A stretch of 64,000 nt of DNA from Cryptomeria japonica (taxonomy: Eukaryota; Streptophyta; Pinopsida; Cupressales; Cupressaceae), in NCBI RefSeq assembly GCF_030272615.1, contig NC_081409.1, forward strand, positions 874,996,594 to 875,060,593, in the 5' to 3' direction. This document shows positions 1 to 10,775 of this stretch, in pieces (positions within the stretch are counted from its first letter, which is position 1; each line of letters starts with the position of its first letter). The notes beneath the pieces are model-generated. The model saw only the letters and a list, made by a program, of their open reading frames with translations. It searched no databases and had not been told where the DNA came from. The position numbers were made by a program, and so were the translations under genes.

Positions 1-274
1 CCGGTCAGATAATGCATATGTTGCTCCGGTGATCTTTCTCCTTGAATGGTTTCTTTAGACAACTCAATCCGATGTGTTAGAAAGTTGTCCAATCTAGGAC
101 CAAGTTTATTTTTCAGCTCCCAGGCCTTCATTCTTATCCTTGTTTTTTCTTTTTCTAATTTCTCAATCTTTTCTTCAAAAACTGTCATTTCTTGATCAAA
201 AACTGAAGTAAGTTCCAAAGAACCTATCATGTTATCTACTATATCATCAATCTCTTTTTGTGTTTTCTTTATCT
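1..274 (-). pseudogene. ORF-X distal part (split by chromovirus insertion)
   Basis: The reverse complement is open in one frame across all 274 bases, about 91 codons. It continues the reading frame that stops abruptly at 20704 on the far side of the chromovirus. The target duplication TATCT at 270-274 and 20699-20703 marks the break, and joining the two sides at one copy keeps the frame. The peptide is charged and probably coiled-coil (FDQEMTVFEEKIEKLEKEK). It runs off the left edge of the window. I do not recognise a family. Function unknown. Confidence 0.6.
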
Positions 275-596
275 TGTCACAACCATCCTTTATCACTTTT
301 TGATTTAAGTACAATTCTATTATATTTTGGTTAAGCTATTTAAAATGATTGAATAAATGTTATAAAAGAATACACACACACACACTTGGAGAATATAATT
401 ATTTGTATTTATTTATTTATTTTCCACTCCCAATTATGGCACATGTTGTAGGAAGAATAAGAAGCTTCTAGAGGAATCTCCACCACTTTGCATGTAACTC
501 CCCCACTAAGTTTAATCAATTTGCATGAGTCCAATATCGGAAAAGAATCTCCTTTTTAATTAAATTTTCTAAATAGTGGAAGGGAGGGATTTTTCT

Positions 597-604
597 TATA
601 AAAT
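597..604 (+). promoter_or_regulatory. Candidate TATA box, chromovirus 5' LTR
   Basis: TATAAAAT, preceded by a pyrimidine run, is identical in the 3' LTR at 9571-9578. Position and conservation between LTR copies fit a core promoter element. No transcript evidence is available here. Confidence 0.4.
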
Positions 605-1130
605 GATATGCAAGTTTCAAAGAAGGGAGTTGATTATGTTTTGAAGGAAATTTCCCAAGTTTTTCTTTAGTAGTCTCATTTTTGTTGCAGGATTTTTTAA
701 GTTGTTGTTTGAAGGAACTCTCTCAAGTTGCAAGGAAGGATCAAAGGATAGCTAGAGGATTCAACATCAAGCTTCAGTAAACCAGGTTCTCTCCTTTTGT
801 CATATGAGGAATTTGTAATTATCAAAAAAATATATATAGTTTCTAGATTCTTTAGTTGAATATAGTTTTCTGAAAGAAATCATTTTTTTATTTGCTAGAT
901 AGGAAGAAAAACTTTTCTTTAAAGAAATGCATTGATATAATTCTTTCTCGTTTTAAATACAAATGCAGACTTCTCTTGCATATTTTATTTAATCTATTTA
1001 AAAGGTAGAAAATCAAATTTTTGCTTTTCTAGAGATGATATCGAATATTAAATTTATTACAAACGAAAATGAACATATTTAATATTGCAAGCAAACTTAA
1101 TGCAAAATCATGCCCATCGAAATCTATTGA

Positions 1131-1330
1131 ATGGTTATCGGGTGGCGTGCAGGGGAGGGTAGGCAATCAACGTAACCGCCGGGGAAGTGGTACCCTCCAC
1201 TTCCCCTGCGGTCATTGTCACGGCAGTGGCCGCAAGGTAGTGGAGAGGACCACGGGGTCCCCTCATCACTACGGGCCTGCTTCCGCAGACCCATAGTGGT
1301 GATGGGACCCGTGGGCCCCACTCCCCACTG
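1131..1330 (+). other. GC-rich hairpin block inside an AT-rich LTR
   Basis: A roughly 200-base GC-rich block sits in otherwise AT-rich LTR sequence and recurs at 10847-11040 in the 3' LTR. A first hairpin pairs GGGGAAGTGG with CCACTTCCCC. A second, longer one pairs the arm starting CCACGGGGTCCC (about 1250) with the arm ending GGGACCCGTGG (about 1314) around a loop containing CCTGCTTCCGCAGA. Between LTR copies an A-T pair in the long stem becomes G-C. The short ORFs on both strands here are by-products of the GC-rich palindromes. Role unknown; an RNA structure in the transcript is possible. Confidence 0.7.
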
Positions 1331-1359
1331 ACCCTTAAACAAAGATTCGCCTTCCTTCT

Positions 1360-1365
<6 letters not shown>

Positions 1366-1441
<76 letters not shown>
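1366..1441. repeat. (TA)n microsatellite
   Basis: An uninterrupted TA dinucleotide run of about 76 bases, followed by T-rich sequence. The matching point in the 3' LTR (about 11070) has only a few TA units, so the tract expanded or contracted after insertion. Confidence 0.95.
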
Positions 1442-1444
<3 letters not shown>

Positions 1445-3060
1445 TTTATTTTTTTTTTTTTTTAATTTTTTTATTTAAGTTTTTTTTTTTATATATAAAT
1501 ATAAATGTATAAATTTCCATTTAGGAATTGTTACATTCTTTCCTAGAATAAATTTTAAGTTATTAAATTTAACTTAGAAAAATTTATAAATATCGGGGAT
1601 TAATGTGTAGTATATTCATAATTAATTTATCTTAAGAAAACTTTATATTTGTATATTATATAATTAAAGTTGTTCAATCCATTTAAGATCCATCGGTGCA
1701 CCTAGTTAGCTTTTTGGCAATTAATTCATATTAATATGATTTGAACAAAATGTCTAAGCTAATTACTATTTTCGGGTCCAGTGACCCTATAATTGATTAT
1801 TCTAATGATAGAAACCAACGCATTCCTCAACCTTGCATATATCTTACTCTATCCTTGCTTCATGCGAATTACTTAATTGCATTTATTTATGACAAAGTTA
1901 CATTTTCTTCATCTTCATGCAAGTAATACGTTTAATTATTATTATGCAAGTTTCCTAATTGTCATTATTATGCAAGTTATATTTCAAGTTTGAATAATAA
2001 ATAATTTTAGTTATGGTTTTTTTTTATTCCATGTAATTCATCAAGTAGTTATTTCAATTATTAAATTATACACGTTCAATTAGTAATTGTTTTCAAGTAT
2101 GATGTTTTCATAGCTCTTAGTTAGAAAACTAAATAGAGGAAGATGGAAACCAAAACCTAGTAGCGTTCGGTATATACAGTGCCTTTGGGTCACGCTTACA
2201 GGTAATGTCCTCATGTTGAACTATTGCACTTAACGCCTAATAAAGCTACATCAACGACGTTTGTGGCATTGTACCTATAAATTGTCGGGGAGTAATAAGG
2301 GACACTTGGAAGTTAAAATTAGAGGGGCGGGTAATCCCTCTTGGATCGATAATCTAACAAGATAATCCTTAAATGATTTTACATCCGTTGAGTTAAACCA
2401 TAGTAAACCCCCTCTAGGGTTGATTAAGTAAAATGCTTTTATGAAATTGATTTAATCTTGAAGAGATATTGGTGATTGACAATTTGGTCAAGGGTGACGC
2501 TTATGATAGGTGTTAGGATGTAGTTGTTTTAGGCCACAAACAATAGGCCATCTTGAGCCTTTGTTTAAGCACTACCACCGTGGGTAGCAACCGCAGAGAA
2601 ACTGTCGAGGACATTGACCCTAGAAAGGGTTGCGTACCCACTAATCAGTTTACATCAAACCATAGAGTAGAAAATAGAACTACATACTTTACGCCTTGAT
2701 CCCGTGCCGAAGCGGGTATGAAGGCAGTCTTGGGACAAAGTTGTCCCTTGTACTCAGGCGTTCGTGGGTGGGGTCTAGGCTTGGTAAAAAGAAGGATTGA
2801 GTAAGAATCCTAATTTGAAAGATAAGTATAATAAAATGGAAAAAGTAATTCAATGCATACTCGAAAGGAATCTCGTATGGATTCGCTTGACTTCCTGAGG
2901 CTTTAAGCCAAATTCTGAGGCAGAATTCAAGCTTGAATTGTGTTATTTAATTACTCCTAAGGACAGCGACCTTGGTGCACTTCTGTTAGAAGAGTGTAGT
3001 ACTTAGCGAGTGGCTCAAGACCCGAATGGTCCCAATGAGTCTAAGTCTCTGGCTAGAGAA

Positions 3061-3222
3061 CCTCCTATCCCGATTGGATAGATGTCTACCTCGTATCGGT
3101 AGATGCCTATCCCATATTGGATAGATGAAATCTTATGTCCCGTATGGACCGATGCCTAACCCGTATGGCTAGATGCTCATCCCAAATGGATGAATGCCTA
3201 ATCCAAATGGATGGATGCCCAG
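3061..3222 (+). repeat. Minisatellite near the LTR 3' end
   Basis: Degenerate units of about 20-24 bases with the core GATGCCTAACCCGTATGG, about seven copies (variants CCGATTGG, CCATATTGG, CCAAATGG). The same array is in the 3' LTR from about 12667, where the Copia element has landed inside it (at 12808, resuming at 20574). Confidence 0.75.
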
Positions 3223-3317
3223 AGTATGCAATTGAATCAAACACAATGATTAAATTAAACAAACAAAAAATAATAATGGTCAATTTTGTTGGGTTAATTA
3301 AGGTGGGTTATTACATG

Positions 3318-3329
3318 TGGTATCAAAGC
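3318..3329 (+). other. Primer binding site, chromovirus
   Basis: TGGTATCAAAGC begins two bases after the LTR end. It is one mismatch from TGGTATCAGAGC, the complement of the 3' end of plant initiator methionine tRNA and the usual plant primer site. It would prime minus-strand DNA synthesis. Confidence 0.85.
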
Positions 3330-3462
3330 AAAGGTTCAAATCTAGGCCTTGTGCTCACTTCAATTTATACAACTAAGGGAATGTTTTGCAATGGTAGAAA
3401 TTAAATCTTAAAATCCTAAATCAAAAACTAACTACATAATTTAACTTCAGGTAAAAACCTAA

Positions 3463-4700
3463 ATGGCTAGAGGAAGAGGAAGAGGAAGAGGAAGGGGTAA
3501 TGGAAGGTGTACCACCACTAGGAGTCAAAGGGAAGAAAACCATGAGGAAAACCATGAAGAAAACCATGAGGAAGACCATGAAGGGGATCAACATAACCCA
3601 GGAAATAACAAAGATGGGGTCAAGGCTATAATCAACCTTTAACCGAACAAAGAGATAAAATCAACTTCTTGGAACAATCAATGCAGGACCTTAGGGAAAG
3701 GTAGAATGACTTTGCAAATCGAAGTGGTACCGAAAATGGAAACCCTGGTAGCAATCAAGGGAATATGGTGGGTAATAGAAAATAAAATAACATATTGGAA
3801 CTCTCCAAGGACTTAAAGAAAATCACCCCTCCTAAGTTCGATGGGAGGCAAATTGGTGAAGGTGTTGAGAATTGGTTAAATGAAATGGTAAAGTATTTTG
3901 AACTAAGAGATTTTAGCGAAACAACCAAGGCCTTATGGGGTTCCTATCAACTCATAAGGGAGGCTAGTTGGTAGACCAACACCAAGGAGCAAAATGGGTA
4001 TAGCAGGGATACGGTCACATGGGATCAATTTGTTCACCACTTCCGAGGTGGCTCCCCCAATTGTTCTTTGATGAGAAGGTGACAGAATTCCATAATCTAC
4101 GTCAAGGGCCCCTATCAGTCCAACAATATTGGGATAAGTTTGCCAAATTGCTTAAGTATGTACCTATGTTCCAGAAAGATGAAGAGGGCCAAGCAAGGAA
4201 GTTCATTTTGGGGATAAATACCAACATAGGGGTAGAGGTTGACATGCATGGACCCAAAAACATGAACGAAGTACTTGAAAAGTCCTAAAGGCAAGAGAGG
4301 AAGATTCAAACACTAGTAGGGTGGAACTATAATGGGAACCACTCATTTAAAAGGAAGCAGGAATTCAATGGGAACACTAACTTCAACAAAGGTCAAAGGA
4401 ATAATTCTTCCGAAAGAAGGCCACCTCCTAATCAATATCAGAGGAATGGAAATAATAATAACAGGGGCAACTATAACAGGAATGACCAGTAGAACAGGGT
4501 AACTTATCCACCCAGGGCCAATGAAACAAGGAATGATCCCCCTAGGAATCAAGGTAGGAGGGGTCCTCGAGGTGGATGCTTCATGTGTGGGGGAAACCAC
4601 TTTGCTAGAGAGTGTCCCAGGATGCAAGGTCAGATTAGGGCCAATCAACCACAACAAGGGCCCCAACAAAGGATTCATGCAGTAGTTAGGAACCGAAGAG
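3463..4700 (+). pseudogene. gag: Chromovirus gag, frameshifted
   Basis: The ATG at 3463 opens with five Arg-Gly pairs (MARGRGRGRGRG), followed by NHEE-type acidic repeats. The frame is then broken by several stops and shifts. The middle (4019-4288) reads as a Gag core with the motif LRQGPLSVQQYWDKFAKL, typical of the Retrotrans_gag family. The nucleocapsid part has one zinc knuckle, CFMCGGNHFAREC (about 4580-4618), spaced CX2CX3HX4C, one residue short of the usual CX2CX4HX4C. Gag would package element RNA into cytoplasmic particles; this copy cannot make an intact protein. Confidence 0.8.
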
Positions 4701-5054
4701 GAAGATACCAGAATGTTCCCATGGAAACTACAAGTACACTATTTGAACAACCAATTTCAATTCTAATTTACACTGGGTCATCTGAATGTTTCATCTCACC
4801 TGAATTAGTAAGCAAATATGCATTAAAAGTTAATCAAATGGAGTCATCATGGATGGTCCAATATGGGGATAAGGCAACTAGGGAAGTAACTAAGTGTTTG
4901 CCGAAGGCAAGGGTACAATTTCCTGAGTTTGAAACAAGGGTAGATCTCTATGTGGCACCCCTAGGATTATATGATGTAATTATTGGAATGAGTTGGTTAA
5001 CGGACCATCAAGCTAATGTAGATTGCTATAGCAAAGTTGTTGAATGTTTGGATG
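4701..5054 (+). pseudogene. pol: Chromovirus aspartic protease, active-site Asp lost
   Basis: In frame with the zinc knuckle upstream. The protease core is visible: the active-site region reads ILIYTGSSECFIS, where the family has D-T/S-G, so the catalytic Asp is Tyr (codon 4769-4771). The second landmark, YDVIIGMSWL, is intact. The peptide then reaches VVECLD and is cut at 5054 by a solo LTR. The reading frame resumes at 6203 with DGGKRVK once the insert and one target duplication are removed. Confidence 0.82.
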
Positions 5055-6196
5055 TGTTAGGCCCAATATGGAAAGCTAATGTACTGAGAGGGGAGGGGTG
5101 AATCAGTACTCCAAAACTTTTCTTTGATAATAACCTTGTTGTTATGCATAGACAGAATAGTGCAGTAACATAAAATAAAACTAAAATCAACAGATAACAA
5201 TCATACATGATTCACTCCATAACACATATATTTTGGTCATGCAGAAACTCTTGGTTAGATAGAAAAACTGCGGTGGGGATGGTACCCACAACTTCACTAC
5301 TGCAATAATAAAGAATGCTCAGTTAGAGCTACATTTAGCTATTTATGATAGCTTGCCCTGTTAGGAGTATCAAGATCAGTTAGATCTACCTTACTAAAGG
5401 ATTTTACAACACTATATAAGTGTAGCACCTGGTTAAAGGATTTACAATTTATAGACTTGGTTAGAGTCTTTTACCCTGTTAAAGGTTTCTCTTACAACTT
5501 CAAAATATTACAATAAAATCATTACAAATATCTGCAACTTTACATTTGAAATGCTAAAGCAGATTCTATGTGCTCTGAATAAGATTACCTAGCTTGTAGC
5601 ATACCTCGGTAACCCATAATGAAACTCGGTAAACCCTTTTGTTTACTCTGTTCTTCGACTGTTCACTAATAACCTTCTCGGTGACCTCTCTGTGTCTCTG
5701 TAACAGTCTTCCTTCATGCATACACACTATTTTTTTAACCCTAGAATCATGTTGTAGAAATAGATCTCTCACAGCGGTGATTTAATTCATTGCTTCGATC
5801 TTATAAAAGATTCTTCAAATGAATGACTAAACAAAATATCTCATTGGTTAGATTGACCTTGTAATCATACACAATCTCCTAGTGCAATTTCCAATGCAAA
5901 AACGGTTAGATGTGCCTCGATGTTGTAACGCGTTTTCATGTGCATGTCCAGGTTCAATGTATCTGGTAAAATGTTTCACTCGGTGAGTTAACTTTACCAC
6001 TTGGTAGCCATGAAACTTTACTCGGTAAACAACTTGGTGAATACTACGTTCTGTGACTGCTTTCTTCTGTAAGCAACTAGACTGTTCATACCGACTTCTC
6101 TGTGTGTACCGACTGCATGATTCGGTAATACTAACCGACTAGAATATATAGTATGACTTTGGATATGAAACTAATGGAAATTTGTAAGTAGTAACA
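5055..6196 (-). mobile_element. Solo Copia-type LTR inserted in chromovirus pol
   Basis: The left end is TGTTAGGCCC and the right end is GTAACA. A 6-bp direct repeat TGGATG flanks it (5049-5054 and 6197-6202). It carries the GAGGGGAGGGGTGAATCAG block and the GGTACCCACAACTTC region shared in reverse orientation with the other Copia LTRs in this window, which sets its orientation as minus. No internal coding sequence, so it is a solo LTR left by recombination between the two LTRs of a former element. Removing it restores the pol reading frame exactly. Confidence 0.85.
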
Positions 6197-6202
6197 TGGA
6201 TG

Positions 6203-7740
6203 ATGGAGGAAAAAGGGTCAAAATCTAAGGAAAGTTTAATCCCATTAATATAGAAACCATATCAGCCATGCAATTAAAGAAGGAAAGAAGAAGAGGAGGC
6301 CTAATCTATATGGTTGAAATTGATAAATGAAAAGAGGAAAATACCCCAACTTTTGAATATACCCCTTTCTTAAATAAATTCAAGGATGTATTTCAGAAGA
6401 ATTACCCGGCTTACCCCCTAAAAGGAAGTTTGACTTTTCTATCGAAGTTCTATCGAGAGCTAAACCAGTATCAAGGGCACCTTACCGAATGAACACAACT
6501 GAATTACAAGAGCTTAAAATGCAATTGGAGGAACTCTTAGCTAAAAGATTAATAAGGCCAAGTGTATCACCATGGGGAGCGCCAGTCTTATTTGTTAAGA
6601 AGAAGGATGGAACCTTAAGACTATGCATCGACTATAGGATGTTGAACAAGGTCACAATAAAGAATAGGTATCCCTTACCTCAAATGGAGGATCTTTTTGA
6701 CCAAATGAAAGGAGCAGCAGTTTTCTCAAAGATAGACCTCCGGTCAGGGTACCATCAACTCATAATTAAGGAGGAGGACATTCTGAAAACAGCTTTCAGG
6801 ACTAGATATGGGCATTATGAATTCACAGTAGTTCCTTTTGGTGTAACCAACACCCCAACTGCATTTATGAACCTAATGAATAGTGTACTCCATGACTACT
6901 TGGATAAATTTGTTTTGGTATTTCTAGATGACATATTGATTTACTCTAGGAATGAGGAGGAACATTTAGTACACCTACAAATTGTTTTGCAAAGGTTGAG
7001 AGAACATAAGTTATATGGGAAATTGTCAAAATGTGCCTTCTTCGAGGAAAAGATTCACTACCTTGGGCATATAATATCTAAGGAAGGAATAGCAGTTGAT
7101 CCAGATAAGATAAAGGCAATAGTAGAATGGCCAATCCCTAAAAATGTTTCACAGGTAAGAAGCTTTATGGGGCTAGCAGGTTACTATAGGAGGTTTGTGG
7201 AAGGGTTCTCTAAAATAGCAAACCCCATCACCTCTTTACAAAGGAAGGGTAAAAGGTTTGTGTGGACAGAACAAAGTGATAACGCATTTCAAATCTTTAA
7301 GGGAAAACTAACCTCAGCACTCATTCTAAAAGTACTAGATCCAAATGGACACTTCACACTCATAACTGATGCTTCTATTAAGGTTTAGGAGGAGTACTTG
7401 TCCAAGATGAAGGGGTAGTAGCTTACGAATCCAGAAAGATAAAGACTCATGAAGTTAATTATGCACCCCACAACTTAGAGTTAGCAGTGATTGTCCATGC
7501 CCTACAGAAATGGAGACACTTCTTACTAGGGAAGCCCTTCGAGTTAAAGTCAAATAACCAAGGACTAAGGTACATCTTTACACAACCCCACTTAAATGCT
7601 AGACAAAGAAGGTGGTTAGAGTTTCTAAGTGAATATGATTTTGAAATTGAATATATTAAGGGGAAGGAAAATAGGGTGGCAGATGCTTTGAGTAGGAGGA
7701 GACACTTGATGACTATAGCAACATTCAAAACTTCTTTCAA
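6203..7740 (+). pseudogene. pol: Chromovirus reverse transcriptase and RNase H
   Basis: A spacer with stops leads to a frameshift near 6420, after which RKFDFSIEV and APYRMN open the reverse transcriptase. The longest clean stretch is 6489-7388 (299 residues). It has [31 protein letters not shown] and the catalytic FLDDILIYS (residues 145-153 of that stretch), then the connection domain with [11 protein letters not shown]. RNase H starts at TDAS, hits a stop at 7386, shifts frame and continues with [10 protein letters not shown] to YIKGKENRVADALSRR. The family's SDHQ-type Asp is Asn here (SNNQGL). It would copy element RNA to DNA and remove the RNA. Confidence 0.92.
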
Positions 7741-8914
7741 AAGGCAAGTAATGGATGAGCAGGGTCACGACCCATGGTATGAGCAAGTCAAATTGACATT
7801 AGAACATGATCCAACCGATCCTAAGATTAAAGGGTATACATTAGACGAAGATGGGTTGCTCAGATACAATAATAGAATCTATATTCCTAATTCAGGAGAC
7901 TTAAGGGAAGTAGTCTTGTCGGAGGTTCACAATGCCCCTCATTCAAGGCACCTGGGGGTTAACAAACTTTATGCAGATCTAAAGAAGTTATAGTTTTGGC
8001 AAGGGATGAAGAATGACATAGTCAAATATGTGGCTAAATGTTTGGAGTGTCAAAGAGTAAAGGAAGAACATAGAGATCCAGCTAGATTGTTACAGTTACG
8101 TGATGTACCTCAACACAAGTGGCAAGTTATTAGCATGGATTTTGTGCAAGGTTTACCCACATCACCTTCTAGGCATGATACAATAATGGTGGTAATTAAC
8201 AAACTCACTAAGGTGGCACACTTTATACCAGGGAACCTGGCGGATGATGCACCTACCTTGGCTAGGCGCTTTGTTAAGGAAATATTTAGGTTGCATGGAA
8301 TGCCAAAGAAAATCATATCAGATAGAGATGCTAGATTCACATCAAGGTTTTGGACAACTCTTCAATCAGCTCTGGGAACTCAACTAAATTTTAGTACTGC
8401 ATACCATCCTGAAACCGACGGTCAAACAGAAAGGACAAATCAGATTATGGAAGACCTACTCCGCATGTACTGCATGGACCAACAGAAGAAATGGGAAGAG
8501 TACCTACCTCTGGTAGAGTTTGCTTACAATAATACATATCAAACATCTTTGGGAATGGCACCTTTCGAAGCATTGTATGGTGGACCATGTCGAACACCTT
8601 TGAGTTGGGATAGTCTTGAAGATAGAGTAATTGTTGGACCAGATATGTTGAAGGAAATGGAAAGGAAAACTAAGGAAATTAGGAAAATATTGAAGGAAGC
8701 CTCAGATAGGCAGAAAAGTTATGCAGACAAAAACATGACTCCAAGGGAATTTGAGGTGGGAGAGAAAGTCTTCCTAAGGGTTAGGCCACACAAGAGTTCC
8801 ATAAGGTTTGGGAAAAAGACCAAGCTTGCACCTCGCTATGTTGGACCCTTTGAAATATTGGAAAGGATTAATCTAGTTGCATACCGGTTGGCCTTACCTC
8901 CCCAGTTGAGCTGA
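7741..8914 (+). pseudogene. pol: Chromovirus integrase
   Basis: Continues from RNase H in frame. The zinc-binding region has HNAPHSRHLG and, after an in-frame TAG at 7991, KCLECQ, completing an HHCC motif. The core has all three acidic residues: D in ISMDFVQGLP, D in IISDRDARF and E in DGQTERTNQ, the last two 35 residues apart. The C-terminal part has RYVGPFEIL, the GPY/F-type module. The frame is open from 8006 to 8914. Integrase inserts the DNA copy into the chromosome. The catalytic core looks well preserved despite the upstream stop. Confidence 0.92.
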
Positions 8915-9172
8915 ATCCATGATGTCTTCCATGTATCTCTTCTTAAAAAGTATATACCTGATGAGAAACACATTTTGAATTGGCATGCTTTACAGGTCCA
9001 GGAAATGGGAGGAATAATGATAGAGCCATTCAAAATCTTGGAGAGGTGCTAGTGCCAGTTGTGCAACAAAGAGGTTGATCAGTGCAAAGTACAATGGAAC
9101 CAGTATGATGAAAAGAATGCCACGTGGGAAGATACTAAGGAAATGCAGCAGTTGTTTCCCTTTTTGTTTTAA
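8915..9172 (+). pseudogene. pol: Chromodomain tail of integrase
   Basis: After the stop at 8912 the same frame reads IHDVFHVSLLKKY, the standard link to the tail, then PFKILER. A break follows, and a shifted frame gives CKVQWNQYDEKNATWED, the chromodomain signature (VKWxxxxxxxATWE). Such domains direct chromovirus insertion to particular chromatin. The position at the end of pol, just before the polypurine tract, is as expected. Confidence 0.85.
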
Positions 9173-9233
9173 TCATGAACTATAGACTTTTTTTGGATGC
9201 ATTCAATAAGTGCATCGGGACGATGCACAAATT

Positions 9234-9246
9234 AAGGGGGGGAGGA
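9234..9246 (+). other. Polypurine tract, chromovirus
   Basis: AAGGGGGGGAGGA lies directly before the 3' LTR. It serves as the primer for plus-strand DNA synthesis. Confidence 0.9.
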
Positions 9247-10732
9247 TGTCACAACCCTCCTTTATCACTTTTTGATTTAAGTACAATTCTATTATATTTT
9301 GGTTAAGCTATTTAAAATGATTGAATAAATGTTATAAAAGAATACACACACACACACACTTGGAGAATATAATTATTTGTATTTATTTATTTATTTTCCA
9401 CTCCCAATTATGGCACATGTTGTAGGAAGAATAAGAAGCTTCTAGAGGAATCTTCACCACTTTGCATGTAACTCGCCCACTAAGTTTAATCAATTTGCAT
9501 GAGTCCAATATTGGAAAAGAATCTCCTTTTTAATTAAATTTTCTAGATAGTGGAAGGGAGGGATTTTTCTTATAAAATGATATGCAAGTTTCAAAGAAGG
9601 GAGTTGATTATGTTTTGAAGGAAATTTCCCAAGTTTTTCTTTGGTAGTCTCATTTTTGTTGCAGGTTTTTTTAAGTTGTTGTTTGAAGGATCTCTCTCAA
9701 GTTTCAATGAAGGATCAAAGGATAGCTAGAGGATTCAACATCAAGCTTCAGTAAACCAGGTTCTCTCCTTTTGTCATATGAGGAATTTGTAATTATCAAA
9801 AATATATATATATTTTTTCTAGATTCTTTAGTTGAATATAGTTTTTTGAAAGAAATCATTTTTTTATTTGCTAGATAGGAAGAAAATCTATTTTGTTTTC
9901 TTTAAAGAAATGCAGTGATATAATTCTCTCTTTTTAAATACAAATGCAGACTTCTCTTGCATATTTTATTTAATCTATTTAAAAGGTAGAAAATTCGATT
10001 TTGCTTTTCTAGACATGATATTGAATATAAAAATAAATAAATCTCTCTCTCTGTGAATGAATAAATAAATCTCTTCTTCTTATTTAGGAATAAAAGGCAG
10101 CTCTATTATTTATTTTATTTAGGAAATATGCATATGATCTTGCTTTTTGCTTTTTCAAAGATTTTAGATCTATCCAAAAATCATATTTCCCCTTATTTAA
10201 AATTCTTTTTCTGAGATTAAAAATATTCCTTGTGTGATTAAATGATATGAATCTTAATATTTATTCTCTCTTGAATTCTTTTCTCTGGCTCTTCGAATGG
10301 AAATTTGAAAGTAAAATTCCATCCTTTAATTAAATTTTACTTCTCTGTGAACAGAAAAGTCTGATAACAAAATATAAACCTCGTTGTGCTCATTATTCAC
10401 TGTGGAAAATATTATTCTTTTCCTCTCAAAAATCTCTCTCTCTGTGAATGAAGAAATAAATCTCTCTTTGTGAATATTAGTTGAAAAATAGAATATAAAT
10501 CCCTTTGTGTGAATATTAAATCTTCTTGAAAGGTTTTGTATTTCTCAGCATAAACCTGTTATCTGTGCATCGTTGGACCAAATTATTTCTCTGTTATTTC
10601 AAACTATTTCTCTGTTGTATTTTCGTTCCTGTGATTAAATTATTATTTTCACTTTTACATTAATATTTTTCTTATACACATATCTGTTTATATACTCTTC
10701 TTTTATGCAATTTATTAATCTGGGAATGTAAC

Positions 10733-10775
<43 letters not shown>

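Larger units (their letters stand above)
275..3315 (+). repeat. 5' LTR of the chromovirus
   Basis: About 3.04 kb, matched along nearly its whole length by the sequence from 9247 (interrupted at 12808, resumed at 20574). It contains a (CA)n run near 370, a TATA-like site, a GC-rich hairpin, a long (TA)n tract and a 22-bp-type minisatellite near its 3' end. Compared with the 3' LTR it lacks about 0.7 kb corresponding to 10030-10795 and has a longer (TA)n tract. Apparent small ORFs in it are not supported as genes. Confidence 0.92.

Noticed and set aside
1069-1342. Overlapping ORFs of 72-75 codons on both strands, repeated at 10831-11057
   Set aside because: They lie in the GC-rich LTR hairpin, are mirror images caused by inverted repeats, and change length between LTR copies.
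1741-1926. 61-codon ORF with a near copy at 11353-11547
   Set aside because: It is present only because it is in both LTRs; stop position differs and there is no recognised motif. It could be an LTR-encoded peptide, but nothing supports that.
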